A stretch of DNA of 64,000 bases. It comes from Pohlia nutans. Taxonomy: Eukaryota; Streptophyta; Bryopsida; Bryales; Mniaceae. Each line of letters begins with the position of its first letter. The first letter of the stretch is position 1. The position numbers and the translations under genes are program-made. The DNA lies in NCBI GenBank assembly GCA_022496805.1, contig CM040091.1, forward strand, positions 19,768,336 through 19,832,335, written 5' to 3'. The notes under the pieces were generated by a model, which had not been told where the DNA came from, made no database searches, and saw nothing but the letters and a program-made list of their open reading frames with translations. This document shows, piece after piece, positions 23,901-36,054 of the stretch.

Positions 23901-24542
23901 AGAAGTAGTGACCAAGCTCACATCCTCTGCAAAGTCTCCCCATATAAGCACGTTGGATGCCTTCAAATCTCTATGTAATATGTCATGCTTCTCGTGTAAG
24001 GTTTTCATATCTTCAGCTATACTGAGCATCAATTCAATGGCTTGTTCAATGGGAAAAGGAGAATTTTTTGTGTGCTTCATTCGACGATCGATGAGCAAGC
24101 GTAGATCACCCCACCGTCGATACATCACGAATGCGAACCTCGCATCCTCCAACATTGTTCCTCCCAGGATGGTAATCAAGGGCAAATCAAACAACAGTTT
24201 AAACTTGGAATGTGCTGACAGCATGCCAACAGGCCATTGCGACTGAAAGGCTTGGAGAGGAGCATCTCCCTTCATCACCTTCACCACCTTGTCAAAAGGA
24301 ACGTCTGGTTGCAAACGAGCTTCGTAAATCTCTGCCTGCGCCCCTGCGCTGATTTTTTCACCCAATACCAGTGTATCAAAGTCTCTGAAGAAACGACCAT
24401 ACTGAGGATCCTTCTTCAGCAACTCGAAGTGTTCACGGTTGTTCTCCACTGACCACTCGGAATCAGTTGAATAACTGAGCTCACTATAGTGAACTTTTGA
24501 GGACTCCATCTCGTATTCAGTGTGACAACTGAAATTACCCAT
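20951..24542 (-). CDS. Protein kinase fused to ACR-type ACT-domain repeats
   Basis: 731 aa in six GT-AG exons, all in phase: 24542-23463, 22717-22594, 22483-22416, 22276-21740, 21502-21392, 21226-20951. ATG 24542 is the first ATG of the open frame and gives MGNFSCH, which fits an N-myristoylation signal with a nearby Cys. Residues 55-340 are a TKL-like kinase: G61-A75 loop, Lys88, HRDLKASN 190-197, DFE 226-228 in place of DFG, APE 241-243, Asp264. From residue 346 it reads as a plant ACR protein: NPVSVIVDNKVHEDATVVKV, then FKVTNCEGQKICDKEF (ACT1), LTGRSRPGLLADVSAVL with VWTHKGGVACVIHV (ACT2, 454-520), a diverged ACT3 (about 550-632) and SKDKMGFIAGLLEVFRRL (ACT4, from 641). ACR proteins sense amino acids. 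Substrate and ligand here are unknown. ACT3 and ACT4 are diverged. Confidence 0.88.
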
Positions 24543-25060
24543 CCTTGCAGAACAGAGCACGGCAGATAAGGACGACCTGGCCAAGGAAACGCTTGTGCAG
24601 GACCGGGCATTCCTCAGTAACTACAGCTTACAATGACCCAATGTTGGCAGTATCACCAAAGTTTCCTTGCGTTTTCAGCTGCAACTCCAACTCCTGCTCT
24701 GCCTCAAATATACCAAGACTTTTAGAATGTGCAATTTTGAGTCAAACCATAACATTCTTGAGAACCTGCTTCAGCACCCTTGCAAAATGATCTAGGTATC
24801 TTTTTGCACAGCATCTTGAGTTTTACCAGTATCCACACTCTTTTACTCCATCCAACCATGTGGTCTACACTGTTTCTCTCAAGGCATTGGTACTCTAAAC
24901 TGGACCCATGTAGAATAGTAGACCTCAGTGTGTTTATAAAAACCAAAGGTCGTTGTGATCAACCCCTAGGGAACCATAAAACCTAACAGGGTCGCACAAA
25001 GTGAAGAAACGATTACTACCAGAAAAACAGATTCGCCACAACTGAAATTGATGAAAGTGG
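24543..25060 (-). promoter_or_regulatory. Probable 5' untranslated and promoter region of the kinase-ACR gene
   Basis: Immediately upstream of the kinase start codon on the minus strand. No other gene seen. The transcription start cannot be placed. Confidence 0.4.
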
Positions 25061-25345
25061 CAATTGCCTCGGGGGGTGCACTGTACTAAACATGTACGAG
25101 TATACGTGAGTGCACAGAAGGGGTATTAATTTGAACACTGCCGTATTATGTATACATACAATAAATGTGCAATAAACACATTTAGAACTGAAAACATTCA
25201 CGTATACTTCCACTAAACATATATTTAAAACAGAATACATCTGTATACAAAGATATTTAGACATATAACAAGGGGGTTTTTAGAAGGGGTCATGAACGCA
25301 CGTGATTCTCAAACACAATGTAGAGTGCACCCCCCGAGGCAATTG
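25061..25345. mobile_element. MITE with CCTCGGGGGGTGCAC ends, copy 1
   Basis: The inverted ends CAATTGCCTCGGGGGGTGCA and their complement are perfect over about 20 bases, enclosing an AT-rich 285-bp element. The flanking CAATTG is itself a palindrome, so the exact target duplication is ambiguous. A related copy lies at 38878-39189. Confidence 0.85.
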
Positions 25346-26306
25346 CTGGATACAAAATCACAACTACACATTATTCGCAAGCACCGTTACTAATAATTGC
25401 TACAAGACCTAAGACCCAAAAGAAATCTCCTTCCAACCCTAACAAACTCAAGAATGGTACACCGACAATTTGGTTTGAGCAGGACGACGATAGTTAGGCA
25501 TATGATCCTCATCAACCTCTAAGAGGGGCGCAGTACCTGGGAAAACAACCGAGACGATTGGCTGTGCACACACAATGAAGGCACCGATCGGATCCAAATC
25601 CGCAGTTGCTCCGCCACAGGCATGCAATAGCGAAAGGCCTCTGCAATACTGACAACGAAATCGATACTCGCTTTGAAAATGGCTGCACCAAATCAATAAA
25701 TGAGAAAGGGCGCAGGAATCTGCACACAGGGTTCCGGGAAGAAAGGGGGGCTAAAGCACTCACTGTCGAATTTTTCGACGATACTGCCCGAATCTGAGCT
25801 CCCTCACCAGACAGCACGTCCGATTTCTTTTAGTTTTGCAGTGCTATCTAAACCGTACGTGGAAGGCAGAGAATAATTCACCAAAAGAAATGCCGAAAAA
25901 ATAAATAAATTTATTAAGTGTTTTGTCAAAATCAACAAAAATAAAGTCAACAAAAAGCTGAAAAAAATGGGTTAAAAGTGAGGGACATGTGAGGATGTGA
26001 CAACAAAGACTCTGCATGGTTACTTTATCTTCTAGTTTTTCAAAACCTCCATATGTGAGAAAATATGAATAGCTAATAATTGTTCTTGGATGATAATGCA
26101 GAATATACTCCACATTTTCCTCACAAGCACATCATAGCCATTGAAGGCTACTAAATGTTATGTATACCAGGCAAACCATGCCACAACAAACAAGCGGCTA
26201 ATCACAAGTCTCTGTCTTAGTATTTACCCTAAATTTACTTTTATAGTTTGTTTATTCTAGCGTTGAAAACTACCACATAACTCCTTGAAAACGAAGAATC
26301 CTAGTA
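25346..26306. other. Less AT-rich block, possible promoter or non-coding first exon
   Basis: 25440-25830 is visibly richer in G+C than its surroundings. It has overlapping open frames on both strands (such as 25512-25817 minus) but no recognisable domain. It could be a 5' non-coding exon of the minus-strand kinase gene about 1 kb away. The rest is AT-rich with nothing recognised. Confidence 0.3.
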
Positions 26307-27032
26307 GTCTCTCCCCTAAGGTGGTTACCCCATTCCCAACTCAATAAGAAATACGGATATGAGACATTGATATTAGAGTTATTTGTAAAGTCCCTCAAAA
26401 CCTGAGTTTTTGACCTGTAATTTGGAAAGGACAGGATCAGCATGATCTCACTGTAGACCCAGAATAGAACACTGGATAGATTGAAATTTTTATTCATAAA
26501 AATTTGGAGGGAGGGAGAAGAATTGGGTAGTGGGGTGGGACCGTGAGGAGGAGTAGTGTCAGATTGATGACGACCAGCACTGGTACCAGCTCTGGTCCAT
26601 GAAAAAAGGAGGACAAAAGACCGGATGCCTTTACAAATAACTCTATTATTTAGTATATTTATTTTTAAGAGTTAGGCAAAAAGAAATAGATTTCAACACA
26701 AGTTGAAACATAAATGTTGGATGAAGAATGAATTAGTTATAAATTTTCAAAGTTGAAGTATGACACGTGACACGTCCCATTCACGTCATATAGGTAGAGC
26801 TCTTTTTGTCTAAAAAAGATTTGTATTGCACACAGTAAAGATGCTTAAACCAACAACAACGAACCCATAACCACACTTACATATACTAAAACCAACAAAA
26901 GAGAACTCATTACCAATCGTAACTCATGCTAAAACCAACATGATTGCATCATTGATTGTGGAAAATGCCTCTAACTGTTGGTTTAAGGTGCCAATTGGTA
27001 ATGGGGTAACCACCTTAGTGGGGTAGAGACAA
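26307..27032. mobile_element. Non-autonomous element with about 30-bp inverted ends
   Basis: The left end GTCTCTCCCCTAAGGTGGTT and the right end (minus strand) GTCTCTACCCCACTAAGGTG match with a short gap and continue into TTACCCCATT. 726 bp with no transposase inside. Target duplication not clear. Confidence 0.7.
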
Positions 27033-27049
27033 CAAAATGTAAGGGGGGA

Positions 27050-27153
27050 GGCCTTGAATCAAGGGCTTCCCTCGATAGGAAGGCCTGAGGCGTCGAGGCC
27101 GGGAGGCCGAGGCGCCAAGAGCTTGCCCATCGAGGGCACCCCGTGGTTCAAGG
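27050..27153. repeat. GC-rich imperfect palindrome
   Basis: About 104 bp. The left arm begins GCCTTGAATCAAGGG and the right arm is its imperfect complement ending GGTTCAAGGC. Roughly three quarters of positions pair over arms of about 50 bases. It stands out as a GC-rich island in AT-rich DNA. A reading frame runs through on both strands because of the symmetry, and this is not evidence for a gene. Confidence 0.7.
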
Positions 27154-29730
27154 CTTTAAAGCACAGGGGCAAGAAGAAATTTTTTCGTAAAGTTATGACG
27201 CTGGCACTGTTTATGGTGCCTCGCACCCGTAACTTCTCAAGAGTGCCATTACGCCATATAACTGGCACAATTTACTGAAGGAAATCGTGACCCGTGCTTT
27301 ACTGAATTAGGTAAAGGTCCCAGAAACCGACCAAATTTCAGGTTTGCTCACTTGGGATAGTGGTGGAAAAAGTTTATAATTTTTGGATGGACTGCAAAGC
27401 TAGTGCAAAGTCATCCCAAAAAAAAATTCATTTTTTGAGTAAGTCTATAATTTCCTGTGAATTTTTGAGTGTTCAGTCCTAGGGGGGCCACTAACCGATC
27501 ATAGAGTCTTGGTTAACATGAGCAGTTGGATTCTGAAATTAGAACATTTCTGCACCAATCAGAAGCACATAAGTTTTGCAGGCATGGACGGAATTAGAGC
27601 ACTTTTGCACACTTTCAGGAAACAGGCTGGGTGAGTTTGTGTGACCTAGCCCAGAAGCCTAGTGGACGGCATTTGGACCCGGGCGAGTATCTGTCCCTTT
27701 ACCTTAACAACGGATTGCAAAGAAACTTGAACGTTTGCTTCTGCAGATCATTCATGACACTGAAGCTATGGTGACGGCAGCACTCTCAGAATTCCTGTCC
27801 ACCCTGGTCAGCATGGTCAGCTTGGTCAGCATTTGATTGCTCACTGGAAGAAAAAACTCTCTTGGACATCACCTTTTCAATGGAACAGCACGAGCTCAAT
27901 TGATCTAGATCCTCTTCTTCTTTTTTCACTGTCCATGGCGATACATCACATGCATGCAATCGGTCGTTCGATTTCCGGGATGCTTAGAATTGTTGATTCA
28001 TTCATATCGAACTGCATGCAGCGGGATGATACCTTGTTCAGGAAATTCAAGTGGAAATTTCATGAACTTACTTCAAACGCTGGTAGATTTAACTCAACCA
28101 CCCTACTCAGATGACTATTCAGGAAAGATTTTAAATCCTTTGGATATTAATGCAAGAGGACAAAAACTACTCCCTATTTTGAATATGTAGGAGTTCATCT
28201 TAAAAAATAACCCCCTCTTTCAAGGGTTTAAAATTCTCGAGGGTCCCCGTAAATCAAATATGGGCTATAGGTTCCAATTTTGCAAAAAAATCGCCAAAAA
28301 GGACCTTAGAGTGCCCAAAATGGATTTCAAAAAATGGGGCCTATGGGTGAACATAAACATGGGGGGGGGTCATTTATGGTGAAGGCCAACCCTGTGGGAC
28401 CCGATGCACATTGGTGGTAACTTGTAAACTCTTGCCAAGTGAACTGCATGGCTCATGATTGACACATTCCTAGCTAGATCATTTGTTTCTCATCCATTCA
28501 CTTCATCTCACATCTGTGTTTTCAGTTATTGTTTGTAAATAACTTGCCTGGTCATGCACAAAATGTTAGAGCATAGCCACCTTGCCCTCCAAAAGTGATA
28601 TCTAAACACTAACATATGGGGCCACTAGAAGCAGATTTGGCCTCCAAATTAATTTTTCTCTGCTGTGCTTGAGTTGGCAACGTCCAATCCACGAGCTGCA
28701 GAGTGTCTTCAAACCAAGGGCCTGCCATATGACGAATGTTGGCTCACCACATAGGTGTTTAAGACTAAGCATTATTCGCTTTAAAAAGTCAAAACTCTTG
28801 TCACACAGAAATCAAATTAGAGCATCAATTACAAGCCACCGAGCATGCATGCGATGGAGGTCATGTTCCAAATTGTAATTAATGTTGATAATTGTCTTTC
28901 ACAATTCAAGCTCACAAGCAGAAAAGAAGACTTCACAAGATGGCGATTAGATGCCAAATTTTACAGAGGCCGTGGCAGAAAGAGCCCTCATTGAGAAGGC
29001 GATGAAGAGAGTAAAATTGGGCGAGTCCTCCCAAAATGCTTGAGGATATACAAACAACATTCCTTTATTATTTAAAAAAGTGGATTTAAGTGAAAATTCC
29101 ATTTCAATTTAGTTTTCAAAAGGATGCTCCATTGCACTGCTCTATTATGCTATGCTATGCTCAAGGCCTTTAAAAAAGTAAAAGAACAAAAACATGCTAA
29201 TAAACGTATGCATCATGTTGATGCCATATCCATGGTCATTGTTCTGCATACTGTAGTACCATAGTTAGGTCGCCACTCAATAAACAAATATTTAACATTT
29301 TTTGAAAATAAGGTTTGTTCCTCAGAAAATTAATATCTTGGCTTTTGTTCATGAGAAAAAATGATTAAAAATGACCCAAAATGATCCAACATGACCCCCA
29401 AATAGCTTTAAAATATAGCTTAAAAAACAATATTTTCGTTTTTCGTTTTTTTTTACATAATTTCCGGTCTTTTACTTTTTTATGCTATGGCCGCCGACGG
29501 TGACCGACGAACCAGTTGATTCTCGACGGACGGACGGTGACCGACCGACGGAGGCAGTCTTCACCGAATTCGCCACAGTGGTTCCTTCTCAATTGCTTGC
29601 ATTTTCCGTTTTCGTACCCTAGTCCGTTTTCCTCTCTCGCAATTTATCAAGCAGGTGGTCACAGTCTCCGTTGAAAACTAGCCTCGGGAGGCTTTGGCGC
29701 TTCTTCGATTGAGAGAACACCGGCGTCAGG
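27154..29730. other. Intergenic DNA and PEX7 promoter and leader
   Basis: No gene seen in 27154-29400. Short frames at 27833-28190 and 28669-28878 have no domain or splice context. About 29470-29730 becomes GC-richer (repeated GACGGTGACCGAC-like words) and is the likely PEX7 promoter and 5' UTR. Confidence 0.5.
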
Positions 29731-30736
29731 ATGCCGATTTTCAAGACCGCCTTCAACGGCTACTCCGTGAGTCCGCCTTGCTCCTGTTTTTTCCTTCTCT
29801 TTTGAAAAGAATTTTGGCACAACCGGGACGCAATTGAGGAACCGATTAGAGGTTTGTTGTTAGGAGGATCCAGGCAATTTTCATTTAGGGAATGGCGTAT
29901 TTGATGACCTAAATTCAGCGAAATCCGTTTTGCGTGCAATAAATGGCTTAGCTACTTTATTTCTAGGAAATTGGACTGAAATTACAGTACTTGTGGTAGG
30001 ATTCTTCAAGGTTTTGCGAAGGGCTGATCGAAGAAGATTAGTTCGCGAAAGGATGTCTTGAAATACTCCAGGAATTTTTGTGCAGGGAGTGGAGTTCTTC
30101 ATTGGATAGTTGTGTAGATGACCTAATTTCAGCGGAATTCGTTTTGCGTGCAATAAATGGTTTTAAATACTTTATTTCTAGGAAATTGGACCGAAATTAT
30201 AGTACTTGTGGTAGAGGTTTTGCGAAGGGCTGATCGTAGAAGATTAGTTCCCGAAAGAAGGTCTTGAAATACTCCAGGCATTGTTGTGTAGGGAGTGGAA
30301 GTTCTTCATCGGATAGTTGTGTAGATGACCTAATTTCAGCGAGAACTCCTAGTGAATGTATTGTTTCTACGAAATTGGACGGAAATAGTACGTGTTGCAA
30401 GAATTTCTACTTTCTTTGTATGTCCAAATTGCTCTCTGAAACAGGAGACAAATAGCTGAAAGAGTGTAGAGTTTTTACAGTACTTGTGGTCGGCTCTTTA
30501 ATTTCTTCAAAAGATTTAATTTCTTTTTGTAACATGAGGCAATTAGCTGAAAGAGTTTTTTCTTTTAGTAGGACTATGGCTGTGTCGACATGTGTGCAGC
30601 TTTTGCGTTGTCAAGCACTGCATACCAGTTTTAATTAAGAAATTGACTGTCTTTCTGGCATGTTTAAGGGTGATAGCTCTCCTGTTTGCTGTGTGTTGTC
30701 TATAGAAGATCAGTTCTCTGCCTTATGATGAGTATA

Positions 30737-30784
<48 letters not shown>

Positions 30785-33700
30785 TGTGCACTTGTATTGC
30801 ATTAGAGCATTTTTTTTGCTGGGGAAGTTAACTCCCACCGTATAAGTTTTGCATTTCGTTTAGAGAGACGGTGTTCGATATACTTACGGTTATATTTTGG
30901 TGATTAGTATTTTAGGGCTTTGAACTTGGAGGACTTGTTGATTTTGCCAGGTAAAATTCAGCCCGTTTTTGGAGAACCGTCTAGCTGTGTCCACTTCAGA
31001 AAACTTTGGCATTGTTGGTACTGGCCGCCAGCATATACTTGATGTAAGTATCTTTTTTATGATGTATTTCTCATGTTTGAAGCCAATTGAAGTTGAAGAA
31101 TTCAAGTAATTTCTTACTTTTAACTTTTGACAATTGATATGGAGGATTCAATCTGCACACTTTATATTTAGTAGTTGGAGGAGAGAGGTTTTGAGTAGCA
31201 CAAGAGAGCTGGTCTCTTTTCAGAGAACTAAATTGTATTTTACCGTTCGCAGCTAACTCCCAATGGCATGGTGCAAATAGCTGCATTTGATACTCCCGAT
31301 GGTCTTTATGATTGTGCGTGGTCTGAGGTACTCTTTCTTCAACTGAAGTTCTTCTAGGTCAGGATCCGTTATTTGTGGTTTTCCTGCCGTTTAGGCTCCA
31401 TCTTCATTTTTTCCAATACTAAAGATTTCATCGTGTTACAATGTTAATGCAAAGGTACCTTGCTTGAAATCTGTGTTTTAATTTGGAGTCATGTTTCGTT
31501 GCTTTTGGTGATTCATATTACTTTATTCCTATTGTGATACACTTGGACTTTTAAACAGGACAATGAAAATGTGCTGGTATCAGCAAGTGCAGACGGCAGC
31601 ATCAAGGTAACGATCAAATCCTCCGCTTATTCTTCAGATTTGACCAAAGTAATTGATTGGCTTCGAAGTTGAAGAAGACCTTCAATAAGGACAGCAAAGT
31701 TACATCTTCCTTATTGGGCGAATATGTGGTCAATTTGCGGTTATGTTGTGAAGCTTCACTAATAGGATATCTGACGGTGTATATGCATGATGTGTTTGCT
31801 TCAGGTTTGGGATTTATCAGCTCCTCCCATGGCTAACCCAGTTAGCAACCGCCTAGAGCATGCTCATGAAGTGTACGTCTTAATCCTTTTCATTATCGGC
31901 TGTAATAGACGCGGCCTTCTAGTTTATCTTCTGAATCGGGGGGTTCTACCCCGTCACTCTTTGAGCCAAAAAACCTATTCTTCTTTTTTAAATGCCTTGT
32001 GATAGATTTCAGCTGATTTATATGTTTGAATTTAGAGCGATTCGTCAAGGCTTTGCGCAATGACTGATATCAATATTGGTGACTGAATATCAGCCATGAT
32101 CCACACTGATCAAGTGAACTATGGTGTGGAGCAGGGCTTCGGTCGACTGGAATACGGTCAGGAAGGATTCATTTTTGAGTAGCTCATGGGATGACACTAT
32201 TCGGGTAGGCATCCCCCATCTATGAGGGGACCCTCCACACTACAGTACCTTTCTTGCTTCTCCTTACGTTATTTTGGTAGCTAGTCGCATAATGTGTTGG
32301 AGAATTTATCCGACCCAGAACTTCATTAACCCCTAAAGGACCACAACTATGTTTCTCTCCAAACACTCCAAAGTATCCTTTCTCATAAAAAGACAAATAT
32401 TTTTTGATCTAAAACCATTTTGACCGCCGATCCAATCGTAGGATATTACAACCAACTTGAATTTAATACAACCTAAAAAATTTCAACCGTCCAGGGTTCT
32501 TCAATAGTAAGATTATAAGCTTCAAAGTTGGTAGCTTTTTTTTTTTTTTTGGTTTGTTGCCCAAGTTTGAAACTTTCTGAAAATGCCCAAAATGCAATGT
32601 TTAGTCTTAGATTTGGTAAAACGAATTTGGCAGTTGTGTATATGGGGCGTTAGCTCATTGTGTACAAAAATTCAGATGCATAGCTCCTTGTATGAAATTT
32701 TTTAGGAAGTGCCCGCAATTAGGTTTTTCACCTTTGCATGATTGTATCTTTTGATCTACACATCATCTACGTACGCGAATTACCATCCCATCTTCGTTAC
32801 AAAGAGTAGAATCACCACAAAAAATCTCAATAATTGACGATCAATACTCATTCCATACTAAGCTGACCGAACTTCAAAAATCAGCCTTGGTCCTTTAGGG
32901 GTTAATTGAACGTACCTCAAATGTTTCTTATTTGAGCCTATGCAGCAACAAAGCTCACGCTTGGCATTTTCTGATTTCCCTATCTTTTACGGTTAAGAAG
33001 TCTAATTGTGTGTTCTGGGCTACAACTGGCTGTCTATGCTATAGCTCTTAGTTTGTCGGGCTAAATGAGGGATTTTGAAGATGAGGTTTAAGGTCTTTGG
33101 ATCAATAAATCTAAAACGTCTGCAGGCAGGTACAGAGTTTAGTTCATACCTTTATACATCAGTGTTAAGGATCCCCGTACAGTGTTGCATGTCACAATAG
33201 TGTGTATTTGCACGTCTGTTAACGATATGTTGTATATGCAAGACTATTCTAATGTTGGTACTCATTGAATTCTAGTGCAGTTGTGGACCGTAGATGCACC
33301 ACATTCACTCAGAACTTTTGCCGAGCACTCTTACTGTGTCTACAACGCAACTTGGTAAGCCTGTGATTATCTATCTCGTTGCTATTGCCAATTTGTTTTT
33401 CTGTGATGCTTCACCCCTAATCGTCCCATGGGGATAGTAAATACACTGCCGTATAATTGGCATTTGCTACCACCAAGAAGCTCTAAAATTGGGATTCAGT
33501 AGCTTTACTAGAACCGAAATTTCAACTTCTCTTTTGAACTCAAACCCAGAAAAGGTGTGAATCCATTCGAAATACAACCAAAATACACCATATTCTACTT
33601 GCCACAAAGTCAAGTTCTGACGTTTAGGGGTGAAGGGGTTAATGTCGTGTATCATTAGCGGCTCTTGGTTTAAAACTCTACATTCGAACGGACTACTAAT

Positions 33701-34623
33701 TGTGTTACATCAGTGACGAATTTGTCACTCGCATGACAGCCATTAGAGTTAACCGAAAAGTCAGCTCAAAGAGGAAAGATTTGGCAAACTCATGTTGAAT
33801 TCCTCTTGAACTCATATAGAAATAAAAATAGACCAAAAACTAGTCTATGACGAGTTGGGAGACAATCTAAAACCAAGGTCCTGTCAATATTTCCGACTCC
33901 TAGCTATGGCTCCCACACCTTTCACCAAAGCTCCAAGCCCGTGGCCCACAAGGGGGCAATCTATGACAAGACACTATTCCTCCCAAGTGTAGTTCAAAAG
34001 AGAGGTTAGAAGTAGAGCAAAAAGAGAGGTTAGATAGTCTTCTTTTCGGTTAACTCTATTGAGTCGTTAGAAAGCATGTTGTCTCTCCTTGTCATGTTGA
34101 CATTTTTGTTGAATTTGGGACTTGTGTTGTGGTCAGGAATCCAAGGCACGCAGACATCTTTGCATCCGCCTCGGGTGATTGCACACTGCGGGTATGGGAC
34201 GTGCGTCAACCCCGATCCACCTTCGTAATTCCAGGACACGAAATGGAAATACTCTCGTGCGATTGGAACAAGTACAACGAGTTCATGCTTGCATCAGGCT
34301 CGGTGGACAAGTCGATCAAGATCTGGGACGTTCGAAACCCGCGTCAAGAACTGACACGCATGCTGGGCCACACGTACGCCGTTCGCCGGGTGAAATTCTC
34401 GCCTCACCAAGAAAGCCTCCTGGCGTCCTGCTCGTACGACATGACGGTCTGTTTGTGGGACTACCGGCAGCCTGAGGATGCCCTCCTTGCTCGCCTCAAC
34501 CATCACACCGAATTCGCTGTAGGCATTGACATGAGTGTCTTGGTAGAGGGCTTGCTAGCTAGCACTGCATGGGATGAGTCTGTCTTTGTCTGGCAGATGG
34601 GTATGGATCCCCGTGCTGCTTAG
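29731..34623 (+). CDS. PEX7: Peroxin-7, PTS2 cargo receptor (8 exons)
   Basis: WD40 protein that binds PTS2 signals on matrix enzymes in the cytosol and, with PEX5 in plants, delivers them to the peroxisome. Exons: 29731-29766, 30951-31043, 31253-31327, 31559-31606, 31805-31872, 32135-32204, 33281-33354, 34137-34623, all GT-AG and in phase, 316 aa, the normal plant length. It starts MPIFKTAFNGYS and runs into VKFSPFLENRLAV. WD repeats end in SIKVWDL, DTIRLWTV, CTLRVWDV, KSIKIWDV and MTVCLWDY. The family tail HHTEFAVGIDMSVLVEGL and final GMDPRAA are present. The exon 5 donor is read as GAAGT/GTACGT, which restores HEVASVDWN. Introns 6 and 7 hold TTAA-type MITEs, and intron 1 has a tandem duplication and an AT microsatellite. 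No lesions. Confidence 0.97.
29903..30350. repeat. About 210-bp tandem repeat in PEX7 intron 1
   Basis: GATGACCTAA-TTCAGCG recurs at 29903, 30117 and 30324, with the intervening TTTTGCGTGCAATAAATGG, TTTCTAGGAAATTGGAC and GGTTTTGCGAAGGGCTGATC blocks also repeated. This gives two full units and a partial third. Confidence 0.9.
30732..30781. repeat. TA dinucleotide microsatellite
   Basis: About 50 bp of nearly pure TA repeats in PEX7 intron 1. Confidence 0.95.
32330..32901 (+). mobile_element. TTAA-type MITE, family B, copy 2 (PEX7 intron 6)
   Basis: 572 bp. Starts CCCCTAAAGGACCACAACTA after TTAA (32326-32329) and ends TTGGTCCTTTAGGGG before TTAA (32902-32905). High similarity to 18897-19455 throughout. 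The best preserved member of the family. Confidence 0.95.
33414..33630 (+). mobile_element. TTAA-type MITE, family D, copy 1 (PEX7 intron 7)
   Basis: 217 bp. Starts CCCCTAATCGTCCCATGGGG and ends GACGTTTAGGGG. The flanks are TTCA and TGAA rather than TTAA, so they form an inverted rather than direct pair. Interior as in 34740-34932. Confidence 0.85.
33742..34062. repeat. Foldback pair in PEX7 intron 7
   Basis: Inverted arms AGAGTTAACCGAAAAG (33746-33761) and its complement (34043-34058) lie about 300 bp apart. Possibly a small decayed transposon. Confidence 0.5.
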
Positions 34624-34739
34624 ACCTCTAATGATACTATCTTTCATTTTTTCAATATCCTTCTCTTTTTTTTTTTCTTTTTTTTTTGGCTACTCTTTGA
34701 ATTTGCTTCTTGGTTGCTGTTCGTTGTGCAGAGACTTAA

Positions 34740-34932
34740 CCCCTAAACGTCCCATGGGGATAGTAGATAGTTTTCGTATAATTGGCATCTAAATAGCTTA
34801 TTAGAACCGCATTGATCTAGATTTCAACTTCTTTGTTAAACTCAAACCCATCAAAGGTGTGGAACTATTCCAAATACAAGAAATATACATTTTATTCTAC
34901 TTGCCGCAAAGGCATTTTCAGACGTTTAGGGG
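34740..34932 (+). mobile_element. TTAA-type MITE, family D, copy 2
   Basis: 193 bp, just after the PEX7 stop. Starts CCCCTAAACGTCCCATGGGG after TTAA (34736-34739) and ends GACGTTTAGGGG before TTAA (34933-34936). Shares most of its interior with the copy in PEX7 intron 7. Confidence 0.9.
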
Positions 34933-34936
34933 TTAA

Positions 34937-36050
34937 CCCTTGAACCCTTTAGTGCTCAAAAAACCACTTTGTGGTCCCTGATGTGTTGAAAACGCTAATA
35001 ACGGAAAATTTGTGAAGAATTGGATTTCAAATTGTGAAGTTCAGATTTTTTACTTATAATACACATCTTCTAGAAAAAGAAAATTTCAATTTGGAGTTGT
35101 GCAATTATCAAAATACGTATGAACAAAACTCAAAATACTACAAATACTTGAAAATATAGTAAATACTTACAAATATAGCACATGTACTATGTAGTATTTC
35201 TTGTGTTTAAAAGTTTGTTATTTTGGTTTATTTTTTTGGGTTGTATTCTCTTGTTCATGTTCCATTAGTGTATGTATTTGGATCTTGATCAATGTACCAA
35301 GGCTTCTTTCATATTTTATCGAATAATTTTTTGTCCTAAGCTGTATATGGAGAAGTCACTATCACTTATAAAATTCACAATAATTATGTGAGTTAGTTCT
35401 TGACTTGAAAGATTGCAGCGGAGAGATGTTGACATAAGTTATTGCTAAACCTCTTGACTTTTATTTTTTGAAAATTTAATCCAAATTTTATTTAACTTTA
35501 AAGTCACACACCCCCTAAAATCTCATTTTTGAGTGTGCATTATACGGATCAAAGACATACTATGATCTTCCAATCACACCATAAGATGATTCTTTAGTTT
35601 TGGCAAAATGTCTCCACTCCAGTTGAGTGAATAAAATTGTACGGTTACTTTCTAATTTAATCCATTCTATTTCTAGTAGTATCAATCATAATGGAAAATG
35701 AAAATTTGACACCTCATGCTTCTAAAATCTAATTCTCCAGTGTGCATAATCCTTTAACATGGGTACTTTTCAAAAAAAAATTAGCCATATATCAACATGA
35801 GTACATGTTTGAGAATCACAATGTTATGTATAGATAGATAGATATGAACACCGGACCTTTTTCGGGGCCGGCGTGAATAAAGTGTCTGTTCGTCTTGACA
35901 ATGAGCCAATGCCCACTGGACAAAGGGCCATTGGTACAAGACTACTCACCTCTTACGAGAATAGACACTTTAGTGACCAGAGATAAATACTAGTATCACT
36001 AGTAAAATACTTTATATTATAACTTTCACGGGTATAATTTGGTGTTAGTT
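34937..36050. other. AT-rich intergenic DNA
   Basis: No gene seen. A loose inverted pair around AAAGTGTCTGTTC (35879) and GAATAGACACTTT (35960) may mark a small decayed element. Confidence 0.5.
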
Positions 36051-36054
36051 TTGC

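Noticed and set aside
25512..25817. 101-aa minus-strand frame in the GC-richer block
   Set aside because: No ATG-supported conserved protein seen. More likely untranslated or promoter sequence.
27054..27278. Open frames on both strands at the GC-rich block
   Set aside because: Both come from the palindrome. Length and composition do not support a gene.
27833..28190. Two overlapping plus-strand frames of 78-93 aa
   Set aside because: No recognisable domain and no splice or promoter context. Likely chance.
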